Assembly (NCBI RefSeq): GCF_000377645.1
Contig: NZ_KB898488.1
Coordinates: 1-57,287 of the forward strand
Direction of reading: 5' to 3'
DNA from: Thiomonas sp. FB-6
GTDB lineage: Bacteria; Pseudomonadota; Gammaproteobacteria; Burkholderiales; Burkholderiaceae_C
DNA: 57,287 nucleotides
In this document: positions 16,237-24,041 of the stretch, piece by piece
Layout: every line of letters begins with the position of its first letter
How positions within the stretch are numbered: the stretch's first letter is position 1
Notes under the pieces: generated by a model
Told to the model about the DNA's origin: nothing
Database searches by the model: none
What the model saw: only the letters and a program-made list of their open reading frames with translations
Made by a program: the position numbers and the translations under genes

Positions 16237-16248
16237 CCTCCCGGCCCC

Positions 16249-16887
16249 ATGCTCCGCTACCAGATCCTCCCCGTCACCCCCTTCGCCCAGAACTGTTGCC
16301 TGCTCTGGGACGACGCCACCGGCGAGGCGGTGTTCACGGATCCGGGGGGCGAGGTCGAGCGCCTGCTGGGCGAGGCCGCGCGGCGCGAGCTGCGCGTGGG
16401 GGCGATCTGGCTGACCCATGCGCACATCGACCATGCCGGCGCAGCCGGCGAGCTGGCGCAGCGCCTGGACGTGCCCATCGTCGGGCCGCATCGCGACGAC
16501 CAGTTCTGGATCGACATGCTGCCGCAGCAGTCGCAGATGTTCGGCTTTCCGCCCGCGCAGGCTTTCACGCCGACGCGCTGGCTGGTCGACGGCGACCGGC
16601 TGGAGCTCGGCGAGCTGGAGTTCGAGGTGCGCCACTGCCCGGGGCACACGCCGGGCCACGTGGTGTTCCACCACGCGCCGGCGCGGCGTTGCTGGGTGGG
16701 CGACGTGCTGTTCGCGGGGTCCATCGGGCGCACCGATTTCCCGCGCGGCAACCATCAGCAGCTGATCGACAGCATCGTCACCCGGCTGTGGCCCATGGGT
16801 GACGACACGGTGTTCATTCCCGGCCATGGGCCGGAGTCGAGCTTCGGCGCCGAGCGGCGCAGCAACCCCTACGTGGGCGGGACCTGA
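16249..16887 (+). CDS. metallo-beta-lactamase-fold hydrolase (YcbL/glyoxalase II-like)
   Basis: 212 residues with THAHIDHAG (HxHxDH), HCPGHTPGHVVFHH, GDVLFAGSIGRTDFP and FIPGHGPES, the metal-binding series of the YcbL branch of glyoxalase II proteins. Such enzymes hydrolyse thioesters like S-lactoylglutathione. The ATG at 16249 lies only 12 bp from the transposon end, and the bases between (CCTCCCGGCCCC) contain no ribosome-binding site. The insertion has probably removed its native promoter and leader. Confidence 0.88.
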   Translation: MLRYQILPVTPFAQNCCLLWDDATGEAVFTDPGGEVERLLGEAARRELRVGAIWLTHAHIDHAGAAGELAQRLDVPIVGPHRDDQFWIDMLPQQSQMFGFPPAQAFTPTRWLVDGDRLELGELEFEVRHCPGHTPGHVVFHHAPARRCWVGDVLFAGSIGRTDFPRGNHQQLIDSIVTRLWPMGDDTVFIPGHGPESSFGAERRSNPYVGGT

Positions 16888-17072
16888 TCGGCCTGCGCCG
16901 CGGCCGTGGGCATCGGCAGCACGCGCCCGGCACGGGCGAACAGCGCGCTGGCCGTGCTCGCGCCCTGCGAGACATGGATCGGTTCGCACGCGCAGGCACG
17001 TTGCAGCGCGAGGGCGAACATTGCGTCGTGGTCGACACGGCTGCTGCGTCCGGGGCGTGAATTCGTGCTCAT
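16869..17072 (-). CDS. small protein of unknown function
   Basis: 67 residues beginning MSTNSRPGRSSRVDHD, with GAGGAG 7 nt upstream of the ATG at 17072. It contains a Cys pair (ACACEP). The 3' end overlaps that of the hydrolase gene by 19 bp in convergent orientation. No domain recognised; the ribosome-binding site is the main support. Confidence 0.45.
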   Translation of the reverse strand: MSTNSRPGRSSRVDHDAMFALALQRACACEPIHVSQGASTASALFARAGRVLPMPTAAAQADQVPPT

Positions 17073-17379
17073 GGCGGTCTCCTCAGGTGGGCCGGCGTCC
17101 TGCCGGGCTTTCCCGATCCATTGAGCAATTCCCGTGCTAGCGCCCGGGCGCGCCGCCGCATGCTTGCGCAAGTGTCCGATTCCGCACGGAAAAATCCCCG
17201 CCGAAGCGGAGTCCGCGCGGCGCGGCAGGCATTGCGTCGTATGACGCGGGCCGCGATTTCGTCGCTTTGCGGCGACAGCGTGGACCCGGCCTTGTCTCGG
17301 AAGCGCGCAAACGCGAGCTGGCGCCCTGTCGCCATGCGGCGACAGAGCCGGAAACCGGCCCCCGGCCGGGGCTCGCGGC
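17073..17379. other. 307 bp without a convincing gene
   Basis: Frames here are Arg-rich and typical of non-coding GC-rich DNA. It separates the 3' end of pyrE from the 5' end of the small minus-strand gene. Confidence 0.4.
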
Positions 17380-18057
17380 TCAGCCGCGGCTGACGCCGTA
17401 GCGGGCCCGGTAGTCGGCCACCTCGGGCAGCCAGCGTGCCAGTTCGGGGTCGCGCGCGGCGTCGAGCACGGCCAGCAGCGCGTCCAGGTCGGCGATGGCC
17501 ACCACCGGCAGGTGGTGTTCGCTCTGCGCGTGCTGCACGGCCGAATGGGGCAGGGTGCTGCCGGCCACCGCGGCCTTCTCCTGGCGGTCCAGCGCGATCA
17601 GCACGGCGGCCGGCTGGGCGCCGGCGCCGCGCAGCAGGCGCACCGATTCGCCCACCGCGGTGCCGGCGGAGATCACGTCGTCGACGATCACCACGCGCCC
17701 CTGCACCGGCGCGCCGATCAGGTTGCCGCCCTCGCCGTGGTCCTTGGCTTCCTTGCGGTTGTAGGCGAAGCCCACGTTGCGCCCGCGGCGCGCCAGTTCC
17801 ACGGACAGCGCCGCCGCCAGGGCGATGCCCTTGTAGGCCGGGCCGAACAGCATGTCGAACTCGATGCCGCTGGCCAGCAGCGCATCGGCGTAGAAGCCGG
17901 CCAGGCGACCCAGGCGCTCGCCGTCGTTGAACAGGCCCGCGTTGAAGAAATACGGGGTCTGGCGCCCGGCCTTGGTGACGAAGGAGCCGAAGCGGATGAC
18001 TCCGCTGTCGACGGCGAAACGGACGAATTCCTTGGCGAGGCTGCTGGGTTCGGACAT
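17380..18057 (-). CDS. pyrE: orotate phosphoribosyltransferase
   Basis: Converts orotate and PRPP to OMP in pyrimidine synthesis. 225 residues from the ATG at 18057 (MSEPSSLAKEF). The PRPP-binding loop VVIVDDVISAGTA is intact, as are the KAGRQTPYFFNAGLF substrate segment and the flexible loop AYNRKEAKDHGEGG. Length is normal for the family. Divergent from the AmpG-like gene. Confidence 0.95.
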   Translation of the reverse strand: MSEPSSLAKEFVRFAVDSGVIRFGSFVTKAGRQTPYFFNAGLFNDGERLGRLAGFYADALLASGIEFDMLFGPAYKGIALAAALSVELARRGRNVGFAYNRKEAKDHGEGGNLIGAPVQGRVVIVDDVISAGTAVGESVRLLRGAGAQPAAVLIALDRQEKAAVAGSTLPHSAVQHAQSEHHLPVVAIADLDALLAVLDAARDPELARWLPEVADYRARYGVSRG

Positions 18058-18221
18058 GGCGGCGATGGGCGGGGGCGGGGGCGTGGATGGGCAGGGCGGG
18101 CTCGGCAGCGGGGCCGCGCGCGGGCTCGGCAGCGCCCCTGCACGGGCGCGAGCGCCCGCTATGCTACGGCCTGCCCGCCACCCCGCGCATCGGCGGGAAT
18201 CGGCCGTGGCGCCTGTCCCCG

Positions 18222-19586
18222 ATGCCCATGCCCGTGTCCGCCTCCCGACGCCAGCCACCTTCCGCCACCACGCTGCGCGCGGTGTTCGCCAACCGCGGCG
18301 TCGCTTCCATGCTGTTCCTGGGCTTTTCTTCGGGGCTGCCGCTGGCCCTGAGCTCGGGCACGCTGCAGGCCTGGCTGACGGTGCGCGGGGCCAGCCTGCA
18401 GGCCATCGGCCTGGCCACGCTGATCGGCCAGGCCTACGTGTTCAAGTTCCTGTGGGCGCCGCTGATGGACCGCGTGGAACTGCCCGGCCTGGCCGGGCGC
18501 CTGGGGCGCCGGCGTGCCTGGCTGCTGCCGCTGCAGGCGGGCCTGGCCTTGCTGCTGGGGGCCATGGCCTGGTCGGGCATTCCGGAGGGCACGGCGTTGC
18601 CGTCGTGGCTGAGCGCACTCACCGGGACCCTGCCCGCCGCGCAGGCCCGGCTGCTGCCGGTGGTGGTGCTGGCGGTGGCGCTGGCCTTCGTGTCGGCCTC
18701 GCAGGACGTGGTCATCGACGCCTACCGCACCGATCTGCTGCCGCCGGAGCAGCGCGGCGCCGGCGCGGCGGTGATCGTGCTGGGCTACCGCCTGGGCATG
18801 GTGGTGTCCGGCGGCCTGGCGCTGTGGCTGGCCGCCGAGTGGCTGGGCTGGCGCGGCATGTACGCGGCCATGGGCGCGGTGATGGCCCTGTGCATGCTGG
18901 CCACGCTGTGGGCGCCGCGGCCTCCGGCGGGGCTGCCGGCGCCGTCCACGCTGCGCGAGGCGGTGCTGGAGCCGGCGCGGGAGTTCTTCGGGCGTCCGCA
19001 GGCGGTGGCGCTGCTGGTGGCCATCGTGCTCTACAAGCTCGGCGACGCCTTCGCCGGGGCCTTGTCGACCACCTTCCTGATCCGCGGCGCCGGCTACAGC
19101 CCGGCGCAGGTGGGACTGGTCTACAAGAGCATGGGCCTGCTGGCCACCATCGCCGGCGCGCTGCTGGGCGGCGCCTGGCTGGCGCGCCTGGGGCTGTGGC
19201 GCTCGCTGATGGTGTTCGGGCTGGCCCAGGGCCTGTCGAACCTGGCCTACTGGGGCCTGGCGGTGCTTCCGGCCTCGCTGCCGCTGATGGCCGGCGCCGT
19301 GGGGGTGGAGAATTTCACGGCGGGCATGGGCACGGCGGCCTTCGTGGCCTTCCTGTCGGCGCTGTGCGACACGCGCTACTCGGCCACGCAGTTCGCGCTG
19401 CTGTCGGCGCTGTCGGCGGTGGGGCGGGTGTACGTGGGCCCGCTGAGCGGCTACCTGGCGCTGCACCTGGGCTGGCCCGGTTTCTACCTGTTCAGCGTGG
19501 CCAGCGCGGCGCCCGGACTGCTCATGCTGCTGGCGCTGCGCCGCCTGATCGAGCAGCGCGACCAGCCACCGGGCGCGGCCGCCTGA
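18222..19586 (+). CDS. ampG: AmpG-like major facilitator permease
   Basis: 454 residues with about 12 hydrophobic segments. FLGFSSGLPLALSSGTLQAW and SQDVVIDAYRTDLL are signature stretches of AmpG permeases, which import anhydro-muropeptides for cell-wall recycling. The start MPMPVSASRR at 18222 was chosen because homology begins soon after. The AmpG subfamily is likely; the exact substrate is inferred. Confidence 0.82.
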   Translation: MPMPVSASRRQPPSATTLRAVFANRGVASMLFLGFSSGLPLALSSGTLQAWLTVRGASLQAIGLATLIGQAYVFKFLWAPLMDRVELPGLAGRLGRRRAWLLPLQAGLALLLGAMAWSGIPEGTALPSWLSALTGTLPAAQARLLPVVVLAVALAFVSASQDVVIDAYRTDLLPPEQRGAGAAVIVLGYRLGMVVSGGLALWLAAEWLGWRGMYAAMGAVMALCMLATLWAPRPPAGLPAPSTLREAVLEPAREFFGRPQAVALLVAIVLYKLGDAFAGALSTTFLIRGAGYSPAQVGLVYKSMGLLATIAGALLGGAWLARLGLWRSLMVFGLAQGLSNLAYWGLAVLPASLPLMAGAVGVENFTAGMGTAAFVAFLSALCDTRYSATQFALLSALSAVGRVYVGPLSGYLALHLGWPGFYLFSVASAAPGLLMLLALRRLIEQRDQPPGAAA

Positions 19587-19642
19587 TCTGCGGGCACGCG
19601 CGGCGGCGGCGCGGCGCCCGCCCGCTGCCTATACTGCGGTCG

Positions 19643-20641
19643 ATGAGATCGGACTTCTCCCCCGACAAGGCCTTGCGCCTGGCGCGCGAAACCCTGCAGA
19701 TCGAAGCCGCCGCGGTGCAGGCGCTGGCCGACCGCGTCGAACGCGAACCCCTGGCCTCGGCCTTCGCGCAGGCCGTGCGCAGCCTGCTGGAATGCAAGGG
19801 CCGGGTGGTCGTCTCCGGCATGGGCAAGAGCGGGCACGTGGCGCGCAAGCTGGCCGCCACGCTGGCTTCCACCGGAACCCCGGCGTATTTCGTGCATCCG
19901 GCCGAGGCCAGCCACGGCGACCTCGGCATGGTCACCGAGCAGGACGTGTTCATCGCCATGTCCAACTCCGGCGAGGTGGAGGAGCTCACCCGCATCGTGC
20001 CCCTGGTCAAGCGCATGGGCACGCGCCTGATCTCCATCACCGGACGGGCCGATTCCACGCTGGCGCGCTACGCGGACATCCACCTGGATTGCGCCGTCGA
20101 GCGCGAGGCCTGCCCGCTGCGCCTGGCGCCCACCACCAGCACCACCGCGCAACTCGCGCTGGGCGACGCGCTGGCGGTGGCGGTGCTGGACGCACGCGGC
20201 TTCGGCGCCGAGGACTTCGCGCGCACCCATCCCGGCGGCGCGCTGGGGCGCCGGCTGCTGACCCACGTGGCCGACGTCATGCGCGTCGGCGAGCGCGTGC
20301 CGCGCGTGAGGGAGAGCGCTTCCTTCTCCGAGGCCTTGCTGGAGATGACTCGCAAGGGCCTGGGCATGACCGCCGTGGTCGACGCGCAGCAGCGCCTGCG
20401 CGGCGTGATCACCGACGGCGACCTGCGCCGCCTGGTCGAGCGCGGGGTCGACCTGCGCAGCCTCAGCGCCGGCGAGGCGATGCACCCGAAGCCGCGCACC
20501 ATCGGCGCCCAGGCGCTGGCGGTGGAGGCGGTGCAGAGCATGGAGCGCCACCGCATCAGCCAGATGCTGGTGGTCGACGAACACGAGCAGGTGATCGGCG
20601 CGCTGCACATGCACGACCTGTTCGACGCCAAGGTGGTCTGA
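19643..20641 (+). CDS. kdsD: arabinose-5-phosphate isomerase
   Basis: First step of Kdo synthesis: ribulose-5-P to arabinose-5-P. 332 residues. A SIS domain (residues ~35-170, with GMGKSGHVARKLAATLASTG and AMSNSGEVEEL) is followed by tandem CBS domains (~205-330). It ends 1 bp before kdsC, so it is the first gene of an LPS operon. Confidence 0.93.
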   Translation: MRSDFSPDKALRLARETLQIEAAAVQALADRVEREPLASAFAQAVRSLLECKGRVVVSGMGKSGHVARKLAATLASTGTPAYFVHPAEASHGDLGMVTEQDVFIAMSNSGEVEELTRIVPLVKRMGTRLISITGRADSTLARYADIHLDCAVEREACPLRLAPTTSTTAQLALGDALAVAVLDARGFGAEDFARTHPGGALGRRLLTHVADVMRVGERVPRVRESASFSEALLEMTRKGLGMTAVVDAQQRLRGVITDGDLRRLVERGVDLRSLSAGEAMHPKPRTIGAQALAVEAVQSMERHRISQMLVVDEHEQVIGALHMHDLFDAKVV

Positions 20642-21226
20642 GTGGCCGTGAACGAATCCGCTCCTTTCGACGTCGCCCCGCGGGCCGCCTTCGACCCCGA
20701 CATCCTGCTGCGCGCCCAGCCGGTGCGCGTGCTGCTGCTGGACGTGGACGGCGTGCTCACGCCCGGCGACCTGCTGGTGGGAGCCGACGGCGAGCAGCTC
20801 AAGCGCTTCAGCACCCTGGACGGCCACGGCCTGAAGCTGCTGGCCTCCTGCGGCGTGCGCCCGGCGGTGGTGTCGGGGCGCGACAGCCCGGCCCTGCGCG
20901 CGCGCCTGCGCGAGCTCGGCCTGCTGGAGCACGCCGTGCTCGGGCGCAGCCACAAGCTGCCGGGCGCCGAGGGTGTGTTGCGCGAGCTGGGCGTGGACTG
21001 GGAGCAGGCGGCCGTGATCGGCGACGACTGGCCCGACCTGCCGCTGCTGGCGCGCGCGCGCCTGGCGGCCTGCCCGCCGCAGTCCCACCCCGAGGTGCTG
21101 GCCCGGGTGCATTACCGCACGCGCGCCGGCGGCGGGCAGGGCGCGGTACGCGAACTCTGCGACCTGCTGCTGTGCGCGCAGGGCGCCTACGCCGCCCTGC
21201 TGGAGCAGGCGGTGCGCGGGGAGTGA
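20642..21226 (+). CDS. kdsC: Kdo-8-phosphate phosphatase, HAD family
   Basis: Removes phosphate from Kdo-8-P. 194 residues. HAD motif I is LLLDVDGVLTPG, motif II VVSGRDS, and motif III/IV KLPGAEGVLRELG with IGDDWPDLPLL. The GTG at 20642 directly follows the kdsD stop; a second GTG 6 bp later is an alternative. Operon position supports the name. Confidence 0.92.
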   Translation: MAVNESAPFDVAPRAAFDPDILLRAQPVRVLLLDVDGVLTPGDLLVGADGEQLKRFSTLDGHGLKLLASCGVRPAVVSGRDSPALRARLRELGLLEHAVLGRSHKLPGAEGVLRELGVDWEQAAVIGDDWPDLPLLARARLAACPPQSHPEVLARVHYRTRAGGGQGAVRELCDLLLCAQGAYAALLEQAVRGE

Positions 21227-21231
21227 GCGCC

Positions 21232-21876
21232 ATGACGCCGCCGCGGCCGGCCAGGCCCCCGCGCGGCAGGCGCGCGCGCCCGGACCTGTTCCTGTGGTGG
21301 CGCCGCGTGTCCAGCATGCTGCCGCTGGCGATGATGCTGCTGCTGGCCGGCTTCAGCGCCTGGGTGGCGCGCGAGGCGCTGCTGGCCATCCACCGCGGCG
21401 GCAGCTCTGCCGCCGCCCCGCAGAAGCCCGACTATTTCCTGCGGGACTTCCAGACCCGCAATTTCGACAGCCTGGGGCATTCCAGCGCGGAACTCAGCGG
21501 CGCCGCCATGGAACACATTCCCGGCAACCAGACGGTGCGCATCGTGCAGCCGCGCCTGCGCGTGCACGACGCCCAGGGCGCGGTGACCCTGGCCAGCGCC
21601 GACGTGGGGCTGAGCAATGCCGACGGCAGCAACGTGCAGTTGTACGGCCAGGCCGTGCTGCGGCGCGAGGCGCCGAAGGCGCAGACCATCACCGTGCGCA
21701 GCACCTTCCTCAACGTGTTCCCGCAGGAGCGGCGCATCCGATCCAACCGCCCCAGCACCGTGCGCCAGGGCGACTCGGAGTTCTCGGGCGGTGACCTGCA
21801 GATGAACGGTCTGGACGGCACCTTCAGCATGCACGGCGCCGTGCGCGGCAGCCTGCGCCAGGGGGCGGCGCCGTGA
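21232..21876 (+). CDS. lptC: LPS export protein LptC
   Basis: 214 residues. One N-terminal membrane anchor (MLPLAMMLLLAGFSAWVA) precedes a periplasmic beta-jellyroll with the family segment KPDYFLRDFQTRNFD. It carries LPS from LptBFG to LptA. ATG at 21232; a GTG at 21223 overlapping the kdsC stop is also possible. The usual next genes lptA and lptB are missing here; an SDR gene overlaps the stop instead. Confidence 0.88.
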   Translation: MTPPRPARPPRGRRARPDLFLWWRRVSSMLPLAMMLLLAGFSAWVAREALLAIHRGGSSAAAPQKPDYFLRDFQTRNFDSLGHSSAELSGAAMEHIPGNQTVRIVQPRLRVHDAQGAVTLASADVGLSNADGSNVQLYGQAVLRREAPKAQTITVRSTFLNVFPQERRIRSNRPSTVRQGDSEFSGGDLQMNGLDGTFSMHGAVRGSLRQGAAP

Positions 21877-22709
21877 CGGCCGCCGGCGCGGCGCGCGGCG
21901 AGGCCTCGGTGGCGGTGATCACCGGCGCTTCCAGCGGCATCGGCGCGGCGCTGGCCCAGGCCTACGCCGCGCGCGGCTGGCGCGTGGTGCTGGTCGGACG
22001 CCGCGGCAGCGCGCTGGACGCCACCGCCATGGCCTGCGCGCAGGCGCAGGGCCTGCAGGTGGTGGACCCGGCGCGCCTGCGCCTGATCAGCCTCGACCTG
22101 CGCGACCGGCAGGCCTGGTGCGAGCACGCGGTGCGCCTGCTGCAGGACTGGGGCTGCCCGCAGGTGGTGGTGGCCGCGGCCGGCATCAGCCACGGCGTCG
22201 ACCTCTCCCACGGCCCGGACCTGCAGGTGGCCGGCGAGATCATGCACAGCAACTGGCTGGCGGCGCTGGCCACGCTGTCGCCGTTCATCGCCCCGATGCG
22301 GGCGCGCGGTTCGGGCACGCTGGCGGCCATCGCCAGCGTCGCCGGGGTGCGCGGGCTGCCCGGGCATGCCGCCTACAGCGCCAGCAAGGCGGCGCTGATC
22401 CATTCGCTGGAGAGCCTGCGCGTGGAATTGCGCGGCAGCGGGGTGCGCGTGGTCACGGTCAGCCCCGGCTTCATCGCCACGCCGATGACGGCCGGCAACC
22501 CCTTCCCCATGCCCTTCCTGCTGGACGCCCACGCCTTCGCGCGGCGTGCCCTGCGCGCCATCGACCGCGGCCGCGCCTACGCCACCATCCCCTGGCCCAT
22601 GGCCGTGCTGAGCAAGCTGATGCACGTGCTGCCGCGCGCCTTGTGGGACCGCGTGGCGCGCCTGCAGGGGCGCAAGCCGCGCCGCGCGCCGGAGGACGAT
22701 CCGTCCTGA
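21873..22709 (+). CDS. short-chain dehydrogenase/reductase
   Basis: 278 residues. The NAD(P)-binding motif TGASSGIG lies near residue 18, with the catalytic Ser in ASVAGVRGLPGHAAYSASKAA and the Tyr/Lys pair YSASK. The C-terminus is long and basic (DRVARLQGRKPRR), with a possible membrane-associated helix. The GTG start overlaps the lptC stop by 4 bp. The substrate is unknown. Placement in the LPS operon hints at envelope lipid or sugar chemistry, but that is only context. Confidence 0.88.
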   Translation: MTAAGAARGEASVAVITGASSGIGAALAQAYAARGWRVVLVGRRGSALDATAMACAQAQGLQVVDPARLRLISLDLRDRQAWCEHAVRLLQDWGCPQVVVAAAGISHGVDLSHGPDLQVAGEIMHSNWLAALATLSPFIAPMRARGSGTLAAIASVAGVRGLPGHAAYSASKAALIHSLESLRVELRGSGVRVVTVSPGFIATPMTAGNPFPMPFLLDAHAFARRALRAIDRGRAYATIPWPMAVLSKLMHVLPRALWDRVARLQGRKPRRAPEDDPS

Positions 22710-22731
22710 GCTTGCGCCGAGCCCGCCGGGC

Positions 22732-23313
22732 TCAGCCGGCCTGCCCGGCCGCGTCGGTTCTGTCGGTCTCGCCGATCTCGTCGAGCTCGCTGTGCACGCC
22801 CAGCGCGACCAGGAAGCGCGAGACCATGTTGTAGCTGGCCACGACCCCCACCAGTTCCACCAGTTCCTGCCGCGGGAACTGGGCGGCGGCGGCGGCGAAT
22901 TCCGGCTGCGCGGGGCGTACGTCGCGGGTCATGCCCCGGGTCAGGCCGAGCACCGCGCGTTCGCGCGCATCGAAGCGCGCCTCGTCGCGGCTGGCGGCGT
23001 CCACGTCGTCCAGCGCGTCGAGCTGCTGCTGCGTGCCGCCCGCGGCGAGGAACTCGGGAGCGTGCTGCTCGAACTCGTAGGCGGCGCCGTTGAGCCGGGC
23101 CACCGCGCAGATGGCCAGCTCGCGCAGCCGCGCGTCGAGCCGCAGGCGCGTGCGCACCGCCCCCAGCAGCGCGTTCCAGCCCGCCGCGAATTCCGGGCTG
23201 TACAGCAGCATGCGGTCGAGCTTGAGCAGGTCCCCGCCGCGCCGCCGGCGGATCGCCGCCACCAGCTCGGCGGGGTCGGCCAGGTCGGCGGGCAGGTAGG
23301 GAATGCGCGGCAT
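22732..23313 (-). CDS. carboxymuconolactone decarboxylase family protein
   Basis: 193 residues, all-helical. The core RLRELAICAVARLNGAAYEFEQHAPEFLAAG matches the CMD/AhpD fold, although the typical CxxC redox pair is absent, so a peroxidase role is unlikely. The start MPRIPYLP at 23313 was preferred over upstream frames that lack coding character. Convergent with the SDR gene; their 3' ends are 22 bp apart around a short hairpin (GAGCCC/GGGCTC). Confidence 0.82.
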   Translation of the reverse strand: MPRIPYLPADLADPAELVAAIRRRRGGDLLKLDRMLLYSPEFAAGWNALLGAVRTRLRLDARLRELAICAVARLNGAAYEFEQHAPEFLAAGGTQQQLDALDDVDAASRDEARFDARERAVLGLTRGMTRDVRPAQPEFAAAAAQFPRQELVELVGVVASYNMVSRFLVALGVHSELDEIGETDRTDAAGQAG

Positions 23314-23510
23314 GGTCGTCGGGGCTCCTGGAACGGGGAGGGAGGTTGGCGCACGCAGCGTACCGTAGCTAGGCAGGCTGTTGAAGTACCGGAGGGGGCC
23401 GCGCGTCGCGCGAGCCGGGGGCTTGAAGCCGGCTCCGCGCCGCCCCATATACCTAGCGGAGTACATGCCGCCGGCCCAGGCGCCGGCATCCTCGTTTCGC
23501 GGGAGTCACC

Positions 23511-23927
23511 ATGCACGTCGTCTGCCCCCATTGCTCGGCCATCAACCGCGTTCCGGAGGAACGCTTGCAGCAGCACCCCCAATGCGGAAGCTGCCACCAG
23601 GCGCTGTTCGGGCCCGAGCCCCTGGCCCTGGGCGATGCCGATTTCGAGCGTTTCGTCGCGCGCAGCGAGTTGCCGCTGCTGGTGGACTTCTGGGCGCCGT
23701 GGTGCGGCCCTTGCCGCACGATGGCGCCGCAGTTCGAGCAGGCCGCGCAGTTGCTGCAGGGGCGCGCCGTGCTGGCCAAGGTGAATTCCGACGACAACCC
23801 GCAGGCTTCGGTGCGCCATCGGATCCGCAGCATTCCCACCTTGCTGCTTTTTCGCAACGGTCAGGAAGTACGCCGTCACAGCGGCGCGATGCCCGCACGA
23901 GAGATCGTGCGCTGGGCGGGGTTGTAA
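23511..23927 (+). CDS. trxC: thioredoxin 2
   Basis: 138 residues. The N-terminal zinc finger has CPHC (5-8) and CGSC (25-28), followed by a thioredoxin fold with the active site WCGPC (C65, C68). This domain order is specific to TrxC, a cytosolic disulfide reductase often induced by oxidative stress. Confidence 0.93.
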   Translation: MHVVCPHCSAINRVPEERLQQHPQCGSCHQALFGPEPLALGDADFERFVARSELPLLVDFWAPWCGPCRTMAPQFEQAAQLLQGRAVLAKVNSDDNPQASVRHRIRSIPTLLLFRNGQEVRRHSGAMPAREIVRWAGL

Positions 23928-23951
23928 CCAGTCGTGACGTCTCGGGGTCTG

Positions 23952-23994
23952 TTGACCCTGGTCAAGCGCCGGGACCTGGGTGGTTCCCTAGCAT
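23952..23994 (+). promoter_or_regulatory. FNR/CRP-family box and promoter of the cytochrome-porin gene
   Basis: TTGACCCTGGTCAA (23952-23965) is a perfect TTGAC-N4-GTCAA palindrome of the FNR/Anr type. A -10-like TAGCAT lies at 23989-23994, placing the box centre about 42 bp before the predicted transcription start, the class II activator position. The gene starts at 24042. Oxygen- or redox-responsive activation is inferred. Confidence 0.55.
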
Positions 23995-24041
23995 GAGTTG
24001 CAAGGGGGTTTTTCCCCTGCTCGTGCCCAAAGGGGGCCATC

